From Syntrophaceae bacterium UBA4778 (GTDB lineage Bacteria; Desulfobacterota; Syntrophia; Syntrophales; UBA4778): a stretch of DNA of 55,536 nucleotides. The notes beneath the pieces are model-generated. The model searched no databases. It was given only the letters and a program-made list of their open reading frames with translations, and had not been told where the DNA came from. Shown here piece after piece: positions 19,133-28,169 of this stretch (its first letter is position 1; each line of letters opens with the position of its first letter). A program made the position numbers and the translations under genes. The DNA is taken from contig DHHG01000168.1 of assembly GCA_002403175.1 (NCBI GenBank), positions 1-55,536 of the forward strand, in the 5' to 3' direction.

Positions 19133-21976
19133 TTATTCCGCAGCAATCTGAGGCGAGCGCGATCGCTGCCGATTCAGTTGCTTCTGTTCAACAATGGAGC
19201 CAGTTTCAATCAATTTCATCTTTTTTTGATTGAGCACAGCCACTGCTGTAATTTCACTTCTTTCTCCCGGCTTCAGATCAATTTCAAACATATCCTTTTC
19301 AAGCCTATGGAACTCAGGAAGTTTATAATTGGAAATTTTTACAATCCACTTTCCTGGAGGAAGATCCTCAAAAGAGAATTTTCCACACTCATCTGTTTCC
19401 TGCCTGAGCACTAATTTTCCGCATTTAATTTCGACAAAGATATCTTTCAGTTCTCTGTTTTGGGATGTTTTCACAATACCCGAAATTGAACCCGGCGTAA
19501 CAACACCAATATCAAGCTCTGTTGTAGCTCCTTCTGCCACTTCTATTTTAACGGGCATTTTTTGGGCCGCAATTTTGGACAATCCCAGAGAACCTTTTTC
19601 GATCCAAAGATAATAGGTCCCAGGTTTCAGCGAAGGGAAAATATACTCACCATGCTCATTGGATACTGCGTATATTCCACTCACATTTAAGACAACTCTG
19701 GATATAGGATCTTTTTGTTCACTTTCGGCATCATAGATTTTTCCCTGAATAACTCCTACGCTCTTTTTTCTGGAAACAGGCACTCCGAAAGGTATATTGT
19801 ACGCCAATAGAAAGGAAGTATCATTCGCCCCATATCCGGTGATATTCGTTTTAAGTAATCTGGCATCTACACTATGCGTGTTTGGAAGTGTCCATGACAG
19901 CCAGGAGGAAAGAATATCTCTCGAACCTCTATCATGAACCTCATACCATTGGTAATTCATATTTATTTTTAGTTGCGGCTTGATTCTCCATTGACCGTAA
20001 ACTCCAGCACCATCTGCCCTTCTGTCCGTGCCTGAAAATCGCTCATTGCCTGTTTGTATATTGAAGCCGTAATTCAGTTTATCATTCAACATATAATTGA
20101 AATAAAAACTATATCTCGATAATCCATCCCTTTTTATTTCATTCGCTTTGTCTTCCAGATTCCATACTTCCCCCTTGAAATGCATGTTGAGATTTCGGAT
20201 TACCTGATCTACTTCAAGGGTGACTGCTCTTTCCCGGAAATCCATCGGGGTGGAAGAACCCATGATTTCACGACCAAAATTCTCATATTCAAGCGAAACG
20301 ATGGTCCCAGACGGGAAAGGATACCATAAACGTGCCTTGATCGTTTCATCATCGTACTGTATTTTTTTCCGTTCATAGCAAATGGGATCGTTCACATTCA
20401 GAATGGAATTGCAATAATTCCATAAAGGGGAATTGATTACGGACGGATTCAGATTCACGGCGTTCAAAATTCCATCTGTTATCTCAAAACTGTGTTCTAT
20501 CGAATTGTAAGATATATTCCCCTGCAGTTTCCGGTAAACAGGAAAGGCGGCGGATGCGGAAACTGAATCGAAATCTTTATAATAGCCGGAGAACTCGGGG
20601 CTTGCATATATTCTCTCAACAAGATATCTGGTCTTTTCATTCACATTTCCTATAACGTTTACCCTGTATGCGTTGCCCCTGTCTCTATCCTCATGACTAT
20701 TCACCGGCTGGTCTATACCCAATTCCAAATTGAAATCTATCTTTTCACCATGCCTCAGATTCATTTCAACAGTAGCTATCTCATCCTCTCTCTGGGGAGA
20801 GATTGTAGTTTCTCCTTCCTTTTTCTTTAAAAAATTGGCGTTCAGCAATAATTCTTTATTGACCTGATATCGAACATATGCGGCTAATTCGTCGACCTCC
20901 GGGTTGTCCCAGCGCGTTTCGAAATAGTAAAATCCCGTTGTCATCCGGTTTAAATGAACCTTTGCCTCCCCGCCCCTCCCGTATCTGTATTGTTCCGTAA
21001 GACGTGAAAGCGAGTAATTCCTATCGCCAATATGGAGATCCATCAGACCGTTGCCATAACTGAACCGATATTGTTCCCATTGGCCGTACAAACCTGCATT
21101 TTGTGTTGCAGGCCCCCTGAATAGAAAGTCAACCCATCTCGTTCCGGATTCATCGAGATTCCCTGCACCTGCCAGCTCCGATTGCAGAGCTGATTTTCCC
21201 TTTTCACCGACAAGGATTGCGCTCAGACGAACAGGCAATCTGTGATAGAGATCGGGATTCCCAGTTATTTTCGGTATTACAGAAACATTGATGCTCTTTA
21301 CAGCCCGAATCTCGCGATCTCCGGTGGAATCCGATTTTGCTTCGATTTTAAGTATATGGTTGAGTTTATTATTCAGCTTCTCATCCGTCTTAACGTGAAT
21401 AAGAAATTCCTGTGATTTCCTTGGCTCAATCACACTCTTGGCCGGACTGACTGAGAATGAATAGGAGGGGGCACTTTTTATTTCAAGCCATACTGATTCA
21501 GGCACATTTCCATTGTTGATGACATGTATCGAGGCATTATAGCTTTCGCCTGCAATAACGGATTCCGGATTGGAAGCTTCAGAGATCATCAGGTTGAGTG
21601 CAGTCTTGATTGAAACTTTAATGCTGGCTTCGGCTGCCGTTGCCTGGCTATTGGTACGGTAAGTGATTTTATATTCACCCGGCTTTTGATTGAAAGGGAT
21701 ACGGAATGTTATGACCTGAACAACTTTTTCGTTTGCATTCAGCCGAAAATGCGGCAATGAAGCAATACTGATCCATGTTGGGGGAAGTATAATCTCTTCA
21801 GAAAGGTCGAGATCTCGACCCGAAGCATTTGAAAGGATTAGCCCGGCAGTGACGATCTTACCGGGTTCCGCTTCAATTGTTTGGGGATTTGTAAAATGAA
21901 CGGTGATTCCGTTATCGAAGGCTTCAGCTTCTCCGGGAAAAATAATTTGGGAAAATATCAATAGTAGAAAAAACAT
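19133..21976 (-). CDS. Large outer-membrane usher-like protein of a putative surface-appendage operon
   Basis: A 947-residue exported protein; the signal peptide is about 1-20, ending EAEAF. N-terminal beta-sandwich domains (about 22-130 and 130-235) look like NEW3/COG1470 modules (AEPGKIVTAGLILSNASG; VSPAKSVIEPRKSQEF). From about 245 to 750, alternating hydrophobic/polar strands rich in Tyr, Trp and Asn (YGQWEQYRFSYGNGLMDLHI and many similar) suggest an outer-membrane beta-barrel. Two C-terminal carboxypeptidase-regulatory-like domains follow (about 755-910; NEHGEYIFPSLKPGTYYLWI, DECGKFSFEDLPPGKWIVKI). This resembles the domain logic of fimbrial ushers without clear homology to FimD/PapC. 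It is last in a four-gene operon, 10 bp after the chaperone-like gene. A surface-protein translocation role is inferred. Confidence 0.6.
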   Translation of the reverse strand: MFFLLLIFSQIIFPGEAEAFDNGITVHFTNPQTIEAEPGKIVTAGLILSNASGRDLDLSEEIILPPTWISIASLPHFRLNANEKVVQVITFRIPFNQKPGEYKITYRTNSQATAAEASIKVSIKTALNLMISEASNPESVIAGESYNASIHVINNGNVPESVWLEIKSAPSYSFSVSPAKSVIEPRKSQEFLIHVKTDEKLNNKLNHILKIEAKSDSTGDREIRAVKSINVSVIPKITGNPDLYHRLPVRLSAILVGEKGKSALQSELAGAGNLDESGTRWVDFLFRGPATQNAGLYGQWEQYRFSYGNGLMDLHIGDRNYSLSRLTEQYRYGRGGEAKVHLNRMTTGFYYFETRWDNPEVDELAAYVRYQVNKELLLNANFLKKKEGETTISPQREDEIATVEMNLRHGEKIDFNLELGIDQPVNSHEDRDRGNAYRVNVIGNVNEKTRYLVERIYASPEFSGYYKDFDSVSASAAFPVYRKLQGNISYNSIEHSFEITDGILNAVNLNPSVINSPLWNYCNSILNVNDPICYERKKIQYDDETIKARLWYPFPSGTIVSLEYENFGREIMGSSTPMDFRERAVTLEVDQVIRNLNMHFKGEVWNLEDKANEIKRDGLSRYSFYFNYMLNDKLNYGFNIQTGNERFSGTDRRADGAGVYGQWRIKPQLKINMNYQWYEVHDRGSRDILSSWLSWTLPNTHSVDARLLKTNITGYGANDTSFLLAYNIPFGVPVSRKKSVGVIQGKIYDAESEQKDPISRVVLNVSGIYAVSNEHGEYIFPSLKPGTYYLWIEKGSLGLSKIAAQKMPVKIEVAEGATTELDIGVVTPGSISGIVKTSQNRELKDIFVEIKCGKLVLRQETDECGKFSFEDLPPGKWIVKISNYKLPEFHRLEKDMFEIDLKPGERSEITAVAVLNQKKMKLIETGSIVEQKQLNRQRSRSPQIAAE

Positions 21977-21986
21977 CCCCGGGCTC

Positions 21987-22787
21987 TCAGATTAATGTCA
22001 GATCATATTGAGCACCAAAAATATGATCATCACCGTTATCTGCGACAATGACGGTTTTATAATTCCCAAGTGGAATTCCGGAGAGATCGATACAGTACCT
22101 GACCGATGTCCCCGGGTAAATCCTTTTTTTCCCGGAATCAACTCGCTTAACGAGATTTCCTTTTTCATCGTACAGCTCTGCCCAGAGATCCGGCGTTAGG
22201 CCTCGTTCTCCGCTATTCTCAATATCAATCTGCAATATTTTTTTCCCGTCCTGCTTCAGAACTTTCTTGGACAAGAAACGTATATTTCGTAGGCCTGTGT
22301 CCGATACATTTGAAACCATCTGAATCGCATAGCGGACCAGGGTCTTAATTCCAACTCCGGACCCTGTACTGTTATTTAATCCTTCCGGCATTGCATTCAG
22401 TTTAGGTTCTACCATCAGCAAACTCCAATAAGTGCCGGTAAGATTTGATGCATTCGGAACATGGATTTCGTAATGCACAGTCATTTTCTCTCTGGGCGGA
22501 ATGGTGACTCTGGAAGGACTTAAAGTGATCCAAGATGAATTTGAGCGGGCCTCACTTCCCGGAATGGAATATTTCGTGCTTCCATCTGCACGAAAGAAAT
22601 AATCTGTTTTATATATTTTGACTTCTTCTGGTTCATTTCCTGTATTGAATAAAATAATATCTCCCGTCAGACTATCCCCGGGCTTAACAGTATTTTCCCG
22701 AGTTAATCCGCCTACGACCTGCACACCCGCATAACACATGTCCGCCAGGAAAACAGAAATAAGAATAAATAAAAATATTCTTTTCAT
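21987..22787 (-). CDS. Exported chaperone-like beta-sandwich protein (putative fimbrial chaperone analogue)
   Basis: A 266-residue secreted protein with a signal peptide (about 1-20, ending CYAG). It has two Ig-like parts. The first, about 25-130, has the pattern of PapD/DUF916-like domains: TVKPGDSLTGDIILFNTGNE, then WITLSPSRVTIPPREKMTVH and a strand YEIHVP. The second, about 170-266, contains LQIDIENSGERGLTPDLWAE and IPLGNYKTVIV. The first resembles periplasmic pilus chaperones, in which an edge strand complements subunits. Its ATG overlaps the stop of the preceding subunit-like gene (ATGA), so the two are translationally coupled. The function is inferred from this context. Confidence 0.6.
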   Translation of the reverse strand: MKRIFLFILISVFLADMCYAGVQVVGGLTRENTVKPGDSLTGDIILFNTGNEPEEVKIYKTDYFFRADGSTKYSIPGSEARSNSSWITLSPSRVTIPPREKMTVHYEIHVPNASNLTGTYWSLLMVEPKLNAMPEGLNNSTGSGVGIKTLVRYAIQMVSNVSDTGLRNIRFLSKKVLKQDGKKILQIDIENSGERGLTPDLWAELYDEKGNLVKRVDSGKKRIYPGTSVRYCIDLSGIPLGNYKTVIVADNGDDHIFGAQYDLTLI

Positions 22788-23287
22788 AATACTCCACCAG
22801 TAACAGTATAGATAATAGTTGTGCTATAAGTACCGGGAGGAATTTGGACGGACATTCCTCGTAATTGATATTGCACCGGGTAATTACTGCCACCGTTATT
22901 GAGCAAGGCTGGACAAGAAAAAAGAGTATTGTCCGAAATCGTCAGTTCCTGGTAAGAGCTCCCGCCGCTGACAGCGCAGCCGCTCCCGCCATCTGCCCTT
23001 CTTATATAAAGATGAAGGTTCGGGTTCCATATACCGGCACTTCTGCTTACAGTTACAGTCCACCCCAAGAGATCCAGATTTGCATCAACAGTTATCAGAG
23101 TCGCACTGAGATCGCTTGTATAGGTGTCCTGCAGATCGCTTCCCGCACCTCCGGGAAGGTTAAAGGAAGTGATCGTCTCATTCCATCCACCTGACGCGCT
23201 GATTCCTCCGAGCAGTGCCAATGCAGGGGCAGAGAATAATATCAGCAACAAAAAAAATACTATTCCCATAGAAAGTTTGGTGAGCAT
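22784..23287 (-). CDS. Small secreted subunit-like protein
   Basis: A 167-residue protein with a signal peptide (MGIVFFLLLILFSAPALAL). The mature part is beta-rich with Ser/Thr/Gly and one disulfide-capable set of cysteines (GSGCAVSG and LFSCP). It ends in a hydrophobic beta-strand, TYSTTIIYTVTGGVL, as pilus subunits often do. No family was recognised. It overlaps the chaperone-like gene by 4 nt and follows the other subunit-like gene by 62 bp. Best guess is a minor or tip subunit of the same structure. The exact start (first Met at 23287, or Met 7) is uncertain. Confidence 0.55.
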   Translation of the reverse strand: MLTKLSMGIVFFLLLILFSAPALALLGGISASGGWNETITSFNLPGGAGSDLQDTYTSDLSATLITVDANLDLLGWTVTVSRSAGIWNPNLHLYIRRADGGSGCAVSGGSSYQELTISDNTLFSCPALLNNGGSNYPVQYQLRGMSVQIPPGTYSTTIIYTVTGGVL

Positions 23288-23349
23288 ACTGCATGACCCG
23301 AGTAAGTAGTACTTTGAGTTTTGGTGAAATATTACAATTCAGAGATCTA

Positions 23350-23844
23350 CTATGATCCATCTGTCAATGTAAGTGTAACTGTTCTCGTATCTGACGCAAT
23401 GATTCCGGCGGCTACGTTAGCAGTAAACGTGTAAGTAATGCCTCTGCCGTTTTCAGCTTTTTGAGTGATTCCTGTGATTAGATCCACCGGTGACGTAGTC
23501 AAGATTACAGCGCCGGCCGAAGTAGCCTCTGCTGGAGCAGTGAGATTGATTTTGAGTGAGGTGTTTGCAGGCATATTGGTATCTATACTGCCTGTAATCT
23601 TCTTGTTTGTTCCGTTTGTGGTTACATTATAAGTAGTCGTGCTATCTGTGGCAGAAGTTGGCTCGGACCCTGAAGCCGCGGTATTCACGATCAGAGCCCC
23701 GGGATTACCGTTAACGGAAAGCTCGTTTATCGCGACTACCTGAAATGTTACTGTCTGATTTGCAATCGATGCTGAAAGGGCTGCTCCTTCAAAACTAAAA
23801 AAAGAGACCGCAAAAACGAAACTCCAAAACATTAATTTTTTCAT
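23350..23844 (-). CDS. Small secreted subunit-like protein, first gene of the operon
   Basis: A 164-residue secreted protein with a signal peptide (about 1-25, cleaved near ALSA). The mature part is Thr/Ala/Asn-rich and predicted all-beta: NQTVTFQVVAINELSV, then TTTYNVTTNGTNKKITGSI, and a C-terminal strand DTRTVTLTLTDG. It has no cysteines. Short Thr-rich beta proteins of this type are typical fibre or surface-layer subunits, but I recognise no named family. Strong ggaggtg site. As first gene with the best ribosome binding site it is the probable major subunit. Confidence 0.55.
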   Translation of the reverse strand: MKKLMFWSFVFAVSFFSFEGAALSASIANQTVTFQVVAINELSVNGNPGALIVNTAASGSEPTSATDSTTTYNVTTNGTNKKITGSIDTNMPANTSLKINLTAPAEATSAGAVILTTSPVDLITGITQKAENGRGITYTFTANVAAGIIASDTRTVTLTLTDGS

Positions 23845-24265
23845 GGCACACCTCCTTCCCTTGCCTTTATATTATCGACACATATTTTTAAAAGCTTAAA
23901 TTTATAGGGATTCAGGACGGAAGAATAGAAAGGGACCAAAGGAAAACAATACCGGACCATGTAGAAAATAAACCAATACGAATTGCCGGGAAAACAGGAA
24001 AAGATTCAACGGAATATAGAGATATCCTGCACAGGATTCTAGGAAAACGACAGAGATTTGATGATTGGATTTAACACTGGTTTTTCAAGGAAGGGAAACG
24101 CCCCCGGTTTCTTTTATCCTACAATATTTTCAAGCATTGCTTCAGATTGGAGCTGTGAGTTTTGAAAAACCCATTCTCCCGGGTTTTCTTCAAACCACAT
24201 CTGAAAAGATATGAGATCAGCATCCAAAAAGAGGGTACAATATAAGTGGGATTATTTAGGCCTGT
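23845..24265. other. 421-bp intergenic region
   Basis: Upstream region of the putative surface-appendage operon and downstream of the TupA-like gene. AT-rich, with short purine-rich runs. No coding frame, no recognisable repeat and no convincing promoter pair. Confidence 0.35.
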
Positions 24266-25147
24266 TCACTTTGAACCCAATCCATTTTCAATAAGATATT
24301 TCTCTTTCACCGGATAGAACATCGGGATTCCATTGTTTTTCTCCTTACCGAATTTTGCCAAATAGGATTGTATCTTGTCGGACAACAGGTAATCGGAAAA
24401 CGCTTTTGCTCCTTTTATATTGGCCTGCGGAAATTTCTCAGGATTGGCTTCCATTACAATATAGGGCCGTCGCATGGTCGGGTCCTTATCCACCATGATT
24501 TTCAGGTTATGCGACCCTAGCTTTCCGGTTACAACCGGAATGCGTCCGATAATCATATAAGCGTTTTTTTTCTCGGCAAAGGACAAGATGTCAGCATGCT
24601 TGCTCTCGTCCTGGAGAAACCATTTACCGGAAGGGACGATTCCGGCTCTCTTCCAAAGCGTATTGCCTAATTCACGTGGGCCGATTCCCTTTACATCGAT
24701 GAAGTTGGATTTTGTTTCAGCAATTTTTTTCAAGGCCGCCGCGCCGCTCTTGAATCCTGCAATCCTGGCGGGATCCGATGCGGGACCGACAATGATAAGA
24801 TCGTTTTTGGTCCACGGCCGCATATGGACGGCAAATCCATCCGCTACCAAATCGGTTGTGATGTCTCCTGAATGCATGGTAAGCAGGTCTACTTTTCCTT
24901 CCCTCATTGCTTTGGCAAGGCCGGGACGAGGTCCGGCGGCAATTACCGTCACGTGGTAACCTGTATCGGCTTCAAACATTTCTGCTATATTGCGCCATAA
25001 TTCTGTTGTGATTGACATTCCTCCTATGATTGCCACTCGAACGGTCGCCTGATCGGCCGCTACTATGGTCTGTACCTTATCTTCAGCCCATACTGGAGAT
25101 GCAAATAAAAGAAAGATAACAAGCAAAAATCTCAATCGCTGATACAT
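24266..25147 (-). CDS. TupA-like (tungstate/molybdate-type) periplasmic binding protein
   Basis: A 293-residue exported solute-binding protein (signal peptide about 1-21, ending VWA). It resembles TupA/PstS-like proteins: IIGGMSITTELWRNIAEMF (ligand-binding N terminus), TGYHVTVIAAG, GKVDLLTMHS, and NDLIIVGPASDPARI, which is very close to the TupA NDFVIVGP block. The family binds oxyanions, tungstate being the best-known for this form. A gaggagg site precedes the ATG. It is last in the uptake operon but no TupB-type permease is adjacent, so it either feeds a transporter elsewhere or works with the FecCD-type system upstream. Tungstate as the ligand fits the AOR nearby but is inferred. Confidence 0.72.
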   Translation of the reverse strand: MYQRLRFLLVIFLLFASPVWAEDKVQTIVAADQATVRVAIIGGMSITTELWRNIAEMFEADTGYHVTVIAAGPRPGLAKAMREGKVDLLTMHSGDITTDLVADGFAVHMRPWTKNDLIIVGPASDPARIAGFKSGAAALKKIAETKSNFIDVKGIGPRELGNTLWKRAGIVPSGKWFLQDESKHADILSFAEKKNAYMIIGRIPVVTGKLGSHNLKIMVDKDPTMRRPYIVMEANPEKFPQANIKGAKAFSDYLLSDKIQSYLAKFGKEKNNGIPMFYPVKEKYLIENGLGSK

Positions 25148-25219
25148 CTTGACCTCCTCACTTTAGTTTTGCTACCGATTCATTGCTACGCAGGAATGAA
25201 ACAAAAACAGGAAGCAAAA

Positions 25220-25393
25220 TTATTTTTCATTCTTGTGGTAAAGGCACACATAGGATTCCTGTGTCCATCGGCGATAGCGGCAGTTTAGGCATGTCTTCGG
25301 CTCATCGCTGACAAGTTCATCTTCATCATCAAGATTAAAATGAGGACAACTCATTGCTGTTCCTTTTGCCCGATATTCCTCATTTTTGTCCAT
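25220..25393 (-). CDS. 57-residue Cys-rich (zinc-ribbon-like) protein
   Basis: A complete short frame starts at ATG 25393, 14 nt after the TiaS-like stop, with gaaggg upstream. The peptide is acidic and contains SCPHFNLDDEDELV, then TCLNCRYRRW and YVCLYHK: cysteines at 16, 35, 38 and 50 with nearby histidines, a spacing that could hold zinc or another metal. There is no signal peptide, so it is cytoplasmic. No family was recognised. Its place between two genes of a metal-uptake operon suggests a metal-binding or regulatory accessory. Confidence 0.55.
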   Translation of the reverse strand: MDKNEEYRAKGTAMSCPHFNLDDEDELVSDEPKTCLNCRYRRWTQESYVCLYHKNEK

Positions 25394-25407
25394 GGATTAA
25401 GGCCCTT

Positions 25408-26154
25408 CTAATATACCTTTAAATGCTGTTTCGTACACGTTTGCCAAAGAGCATCTACCGCTTGCTGTTCAGGAATCGGGAAAACGAGAAGCGTGCATTT
25501 TCCTTCCAGAAGGACCGTCTTAACCTTTTCTCCCAACCGGATTTTTTCATCATCCTTCAATTCTCTGCCATCCAGGGTCTTTACTATGCTGATGCTTGAC
25601 TTATGCTTGATTTCTGCGACATCGATAATATCGTTTTCGGCATCGATTTTAATTTTGCCCCGAAATCTCCCATCATTACCGGTCAATCGCAATCCCGTCC
25701 CAGCTAGTGATCCGATCACGCCCAACCCGCTTCCTCCATGTTCCGAAAGATGAATATGGAGGCTCTCCGCAAGACGATAAGCTTCCTCTTTGGTTATTAC
25801 CTGAGTCTTTGCCTTGCGGCCAAATGCAATTAAACTTTCCGGATCAGACAGTTCATCCAGGTTGACTACACAAAGACCCGGATCTGAACCCTCTGCGCTT
25901 TCCCGTAATAGAAATGCTTCGGCAAACACTGTGAAAGCAATCAGATACTCCGCGCCAATCTCCGCCAGAAAGCACATTGAACTGTTGTGAGATGTATAGG
26001 GAATATCCGGATGAACCAGCAATTGGTGACGGGTCACAGGTTCGCTTTTTCCCCATTTATTCTTTTCGATCGACTTTGCCAGTATCTCCGCCAGCTCACC
26101 GGTACCCCGGCTTTCTATATTGTCCGTATCGTCAATGCAAACAAGGATTCTCAT
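25408..26154 (-). CDS. TiaS-like N-domain protein (tRNA-Ile2 agmatidine synthase relative)
   Basis: A 248-residue cytoplasmic protein starting MRILVCIDDTDNIESRGTGE. This IDDTD motif near the N terminus is the signature of the archaeal TiaS family, which modifies C34 of tRNA-Ile2 with agmatine. Full TiaS is about 400 residues and has C-terminal OB-fold and zinc-ribbon domains, which are absent here. Bacteria use TilS for that tRNA, so a different function is likely. The gene lies in a metal-uptake operon, 66 bp after the binding-protein gene and 14 nt before a Cys-rich mini-protein. A role in metal handling or metal-cofactor chemistry is suggested by context only. An aggaac stretch precedes the ATG. 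Confidence 0.65.
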   Translation of the reverse strand: MRILVCIDDTDNIESRGTGELAEILAKSIEKNKWGKSEPVTRHQLLVHPDIPYTSHNSSMCFLAEIGAEYLIAFTVFAEAFLLRESAEGSDPGLCVVNLDELSDPESLIAFGRKAKTQVITKEEAYRLAESLHIHLSEHGGSGLGVIGSLAGTGLRLTGNDGRFRGKIKIDAENDIIDVAEIKHKSSISIVKTLDGRELKDDEKIRLGEKVKTVLLEGKCTLLVFPIPEQQAVDALWQTCTKQHLKVY

Positions 26155-26220
26155 AGTTCCTCTCCATCCGATCTGTGCAGTTCATAACTTCTCCGGAGCA
26201 CGTATTAACTTCCGGGTTGT

Positions 26221-27327
26221 TCAATCTTTAATATGTTTCCTGTCCCTGTGCTTTGGAAAACGCATCCCCTGGCCTGAAAGAATATGTGATAGCAGTTCAT
26301 CCGATAATTCATAATTAAAAAATTCCTTATAGAAAGCCTTGGTTTCGGCAGTCATATCAATATCAGAGAAACGCTCAGGGTATATGGTTTTTGCCGTCCA
26401 CAAAATTGCAAGAGGCGTCTCAAGCGATCCGAAATGGCCCCAGCGCGAAATGCCGATGGGCATCTGGTACACCCGACCTTCTTTCACAGCCTTTATGGAT
26501 GCCCATTGTCTATTCTGTGTTATTTCAGTGAATGCGGAAGGTTCATTAGCAATGATCACAGCAGGATTCCATAACAGGATTTGCTCCATGCTGGCATAGG
26601 TTTTTCCGTCAAACAATTTAAGATCCTGCTTGTAAGCGACATTAATCACGCCCTCTATGGAGAGCCAGTCTGTTGTCAGGCTTTTCTTTGTATCCGTCCG
26701 GTTAGGTTCGAGAAGCGAATGATAAACTCTCACTCTTTGATTGTCCGGAATTTTGCCGGTTACTATCTGCACTCTTTTTATGCACTGTTTGAAATACCTG
26801 TTATACTTCTTGGCCCTGTCCGAAGCACCTATGGCCCTGGCTACCATGGAAATGGCATTTTGTTGTTCCTCCATGGAGTGGTAATCGATAACGAGATAAG
26901 GGATGTGAAATTTTTCCAGTTTGCGACGTTCCGCCATGTCCGTTCCCGTATCTAGCGGAACAAAAACAACATCAACTCGGGCCTTCAAAAGTTCTTCGAT
27001 ATTGATTCCTCCCCCTGTCTTGGGAATACAGGCATTATCAATATCAGGACACATGCGCAGCAGGAGCTTATCCCGCTGAAGGCCATTGGAAATTGCTACA
27101 ATATCCTGACATCGCCCAAGCATCGTCACAACATGACCGGCAAACGCATACAAACAGCCGATCCGTTTGACATTTGCCGGGACAGCTACTTTTCGACCTA
27201 TGCAGTCCGTAACGATAATTTTTTCATTCTTATCTCTGGACTTAAGATCTTTTGCGTCCGAATAAGAAATGGATGAACTAATAAACGCAAGTATCAGGAA
27301 ACCAATTATTGCCAACCTGTAGCGCAT
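26221..27327 (-). CDS. FecB/BtuF-type periplasmic metal-chelate binding protein
   Basis: A 368-residue exported protein; the signal peptide is about 1-24 (AIIGFLILAFISSSISYSDA). It has the two-lobed TroA/FecB layout: VTDCIGRKVAVPANVKRIGC (family start), NIEELLKARVDVVFV, the long linking helix, and the C-terminal HFGSLETPLAILWTAKTIYP block. Substrates of this class include siderophores, heme, cobalamin and, through the MolABC branch, molybdate. It follows the ATPase gene by 11 nt, so it is part of the permease/ATPase operon. The metal specificity is unknown. Confidence 0.85.
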   Translation of the reverse strand: MRYRLAIIGFLILAFISSSISYSDAKDLKSRDKNEKIIVTDCIGRKVAVPANVKRIGCLYAFAGHVVTMLGRCQDIVAISNGLQRDKLLLRMCPDIDNACIPKTGGGINIEELLKARVDVVFVPLDTGTDMAERRKLEKFHIPYLVIDYHSMEEQQNAISMVARAIGASDRAKKYNRYFKQCIKRVQIVTGKIPDNQRVRVYHSLLEPNRTDTKKSLTTDWLSIEGVINVAYKQDLKLFDGKTYASMEQILLWNPAVIIANEPSAFTEITQNRQWASIKAVKEGRVYQMPIGISRWGHFGSLETPLAILWTAKTIYPERFSDIDMTAETKAFYKEFFNYELSDELLSHILSGQGMRFPKHRDRKHIKD

Positions 27328-27338
27328 CTTTTCGTCTC

Positions 27339-28166
27339 CTATCTTTGAGAACTGTTTGTATTTATTGTACTGATGGGAACGATCTGTTTGAGCCCCTGCT
27401 TGCCATTTGCGTTGAATGAAACCATCGTTGCATGCACACTGTAAAGCCTTCTCATTTTCTCTTCGGAGATTACTTCATCAGGACTACCGGCAGCCAGGAT
27501 ACTTCCCTTATGCAGAAGGGCTACTGTCGTCTTCACCCCGGCATTTTGAAAGTGAAATGCATGATTCGGAAAATGAGTTGCCATAAGTATTGAGATGCCT
27601 TTGTCCTTCGCAAGTTGCACGATATTTTCCATAATGATGAGTTCGTGCCGGAAATCAAGATGGGCCGTAGGTTCATCCATAACGATGATGGGAGTTGCCT
27701 GAGCGAACGCCCTGGCGATCATGACGAGTTGACTTTCTCCCCCGCTCAGCTGGGTATAGGGCCGGTCACTAAAATGAGAAAGTCCGAAAAGGTCCAGGGC
27801 ATCCCGGGCAATTTCCTCATCAGATTGCGTTGGGGTTCCGAATAATCCAATATGGGCTGTTCGCCCCATCTTTACGATTTCGAAAACGGAATAAGGGAAT
27901 GTTCGCTCATGCTTCTGTGGAACATAAGCTGCGTGCTTTGCTACCTGCCCGGAACGAAATTTCGAAGTATCTTGTCCGTTGAGAAATACCTTCCCTTCCC
28001 CAAGTTTCAGAATTCCGAGAATACATTCCAGCAGCGTGGTTTTGCCACATCCATTGGGGCCCAAGAGACAAAAGATTTCTCCTTTTTCAACTGTGAAATT
28101 CACACGGCTGAATATGCTTTCCGTTCCATATGAAAATGATGCATCGGAAACCCTGATGAGTGCCAT
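27339..28166 (-). CDS. FecE/BtuD-type ABC transporter ATPase
   Basis: A 275-residue cytoplasmic ATPase that powers the neighbouring permease. Walker A is GPNGCGKTT (about 38-46), the Q-loop is VPQKHERTF, the signature is LSGGESQ, and Walker B is IIVMDEPTAHLD, followed by the H-loop MATHF. It starts 3 nt after the permease stop and ends 11 nt before the binding-protein gene, as expected for one transporter unit. Length is normal (about 250-275). Confidence 0.93.
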   Translation of the reverse strand: MALIRVSDASFSYGTESIFSRVNFTVEKGEIFCLLGPNGCGKTTLLECILGILKLGEGKVFLNGQDTSKFRSGQVAKHAAYVPQKHERTFPYSVFEIVKMGRTAHIGLFGTPTQSDEEIARDALDLFGLSHFSDRPYTQLSGGESQLVMIARAFAQATPIIVMDEPTAHLDFRHELIIMENIVQLAKDKGISILMATHFPNHAFHFQNAGVKTTVALLHKGSILAAGSPDEVISEEKMRRLYSVHATMVSFNANGKQGLKQIVPISTINTNSSQR

Positions 28167-28169
28167 GTC

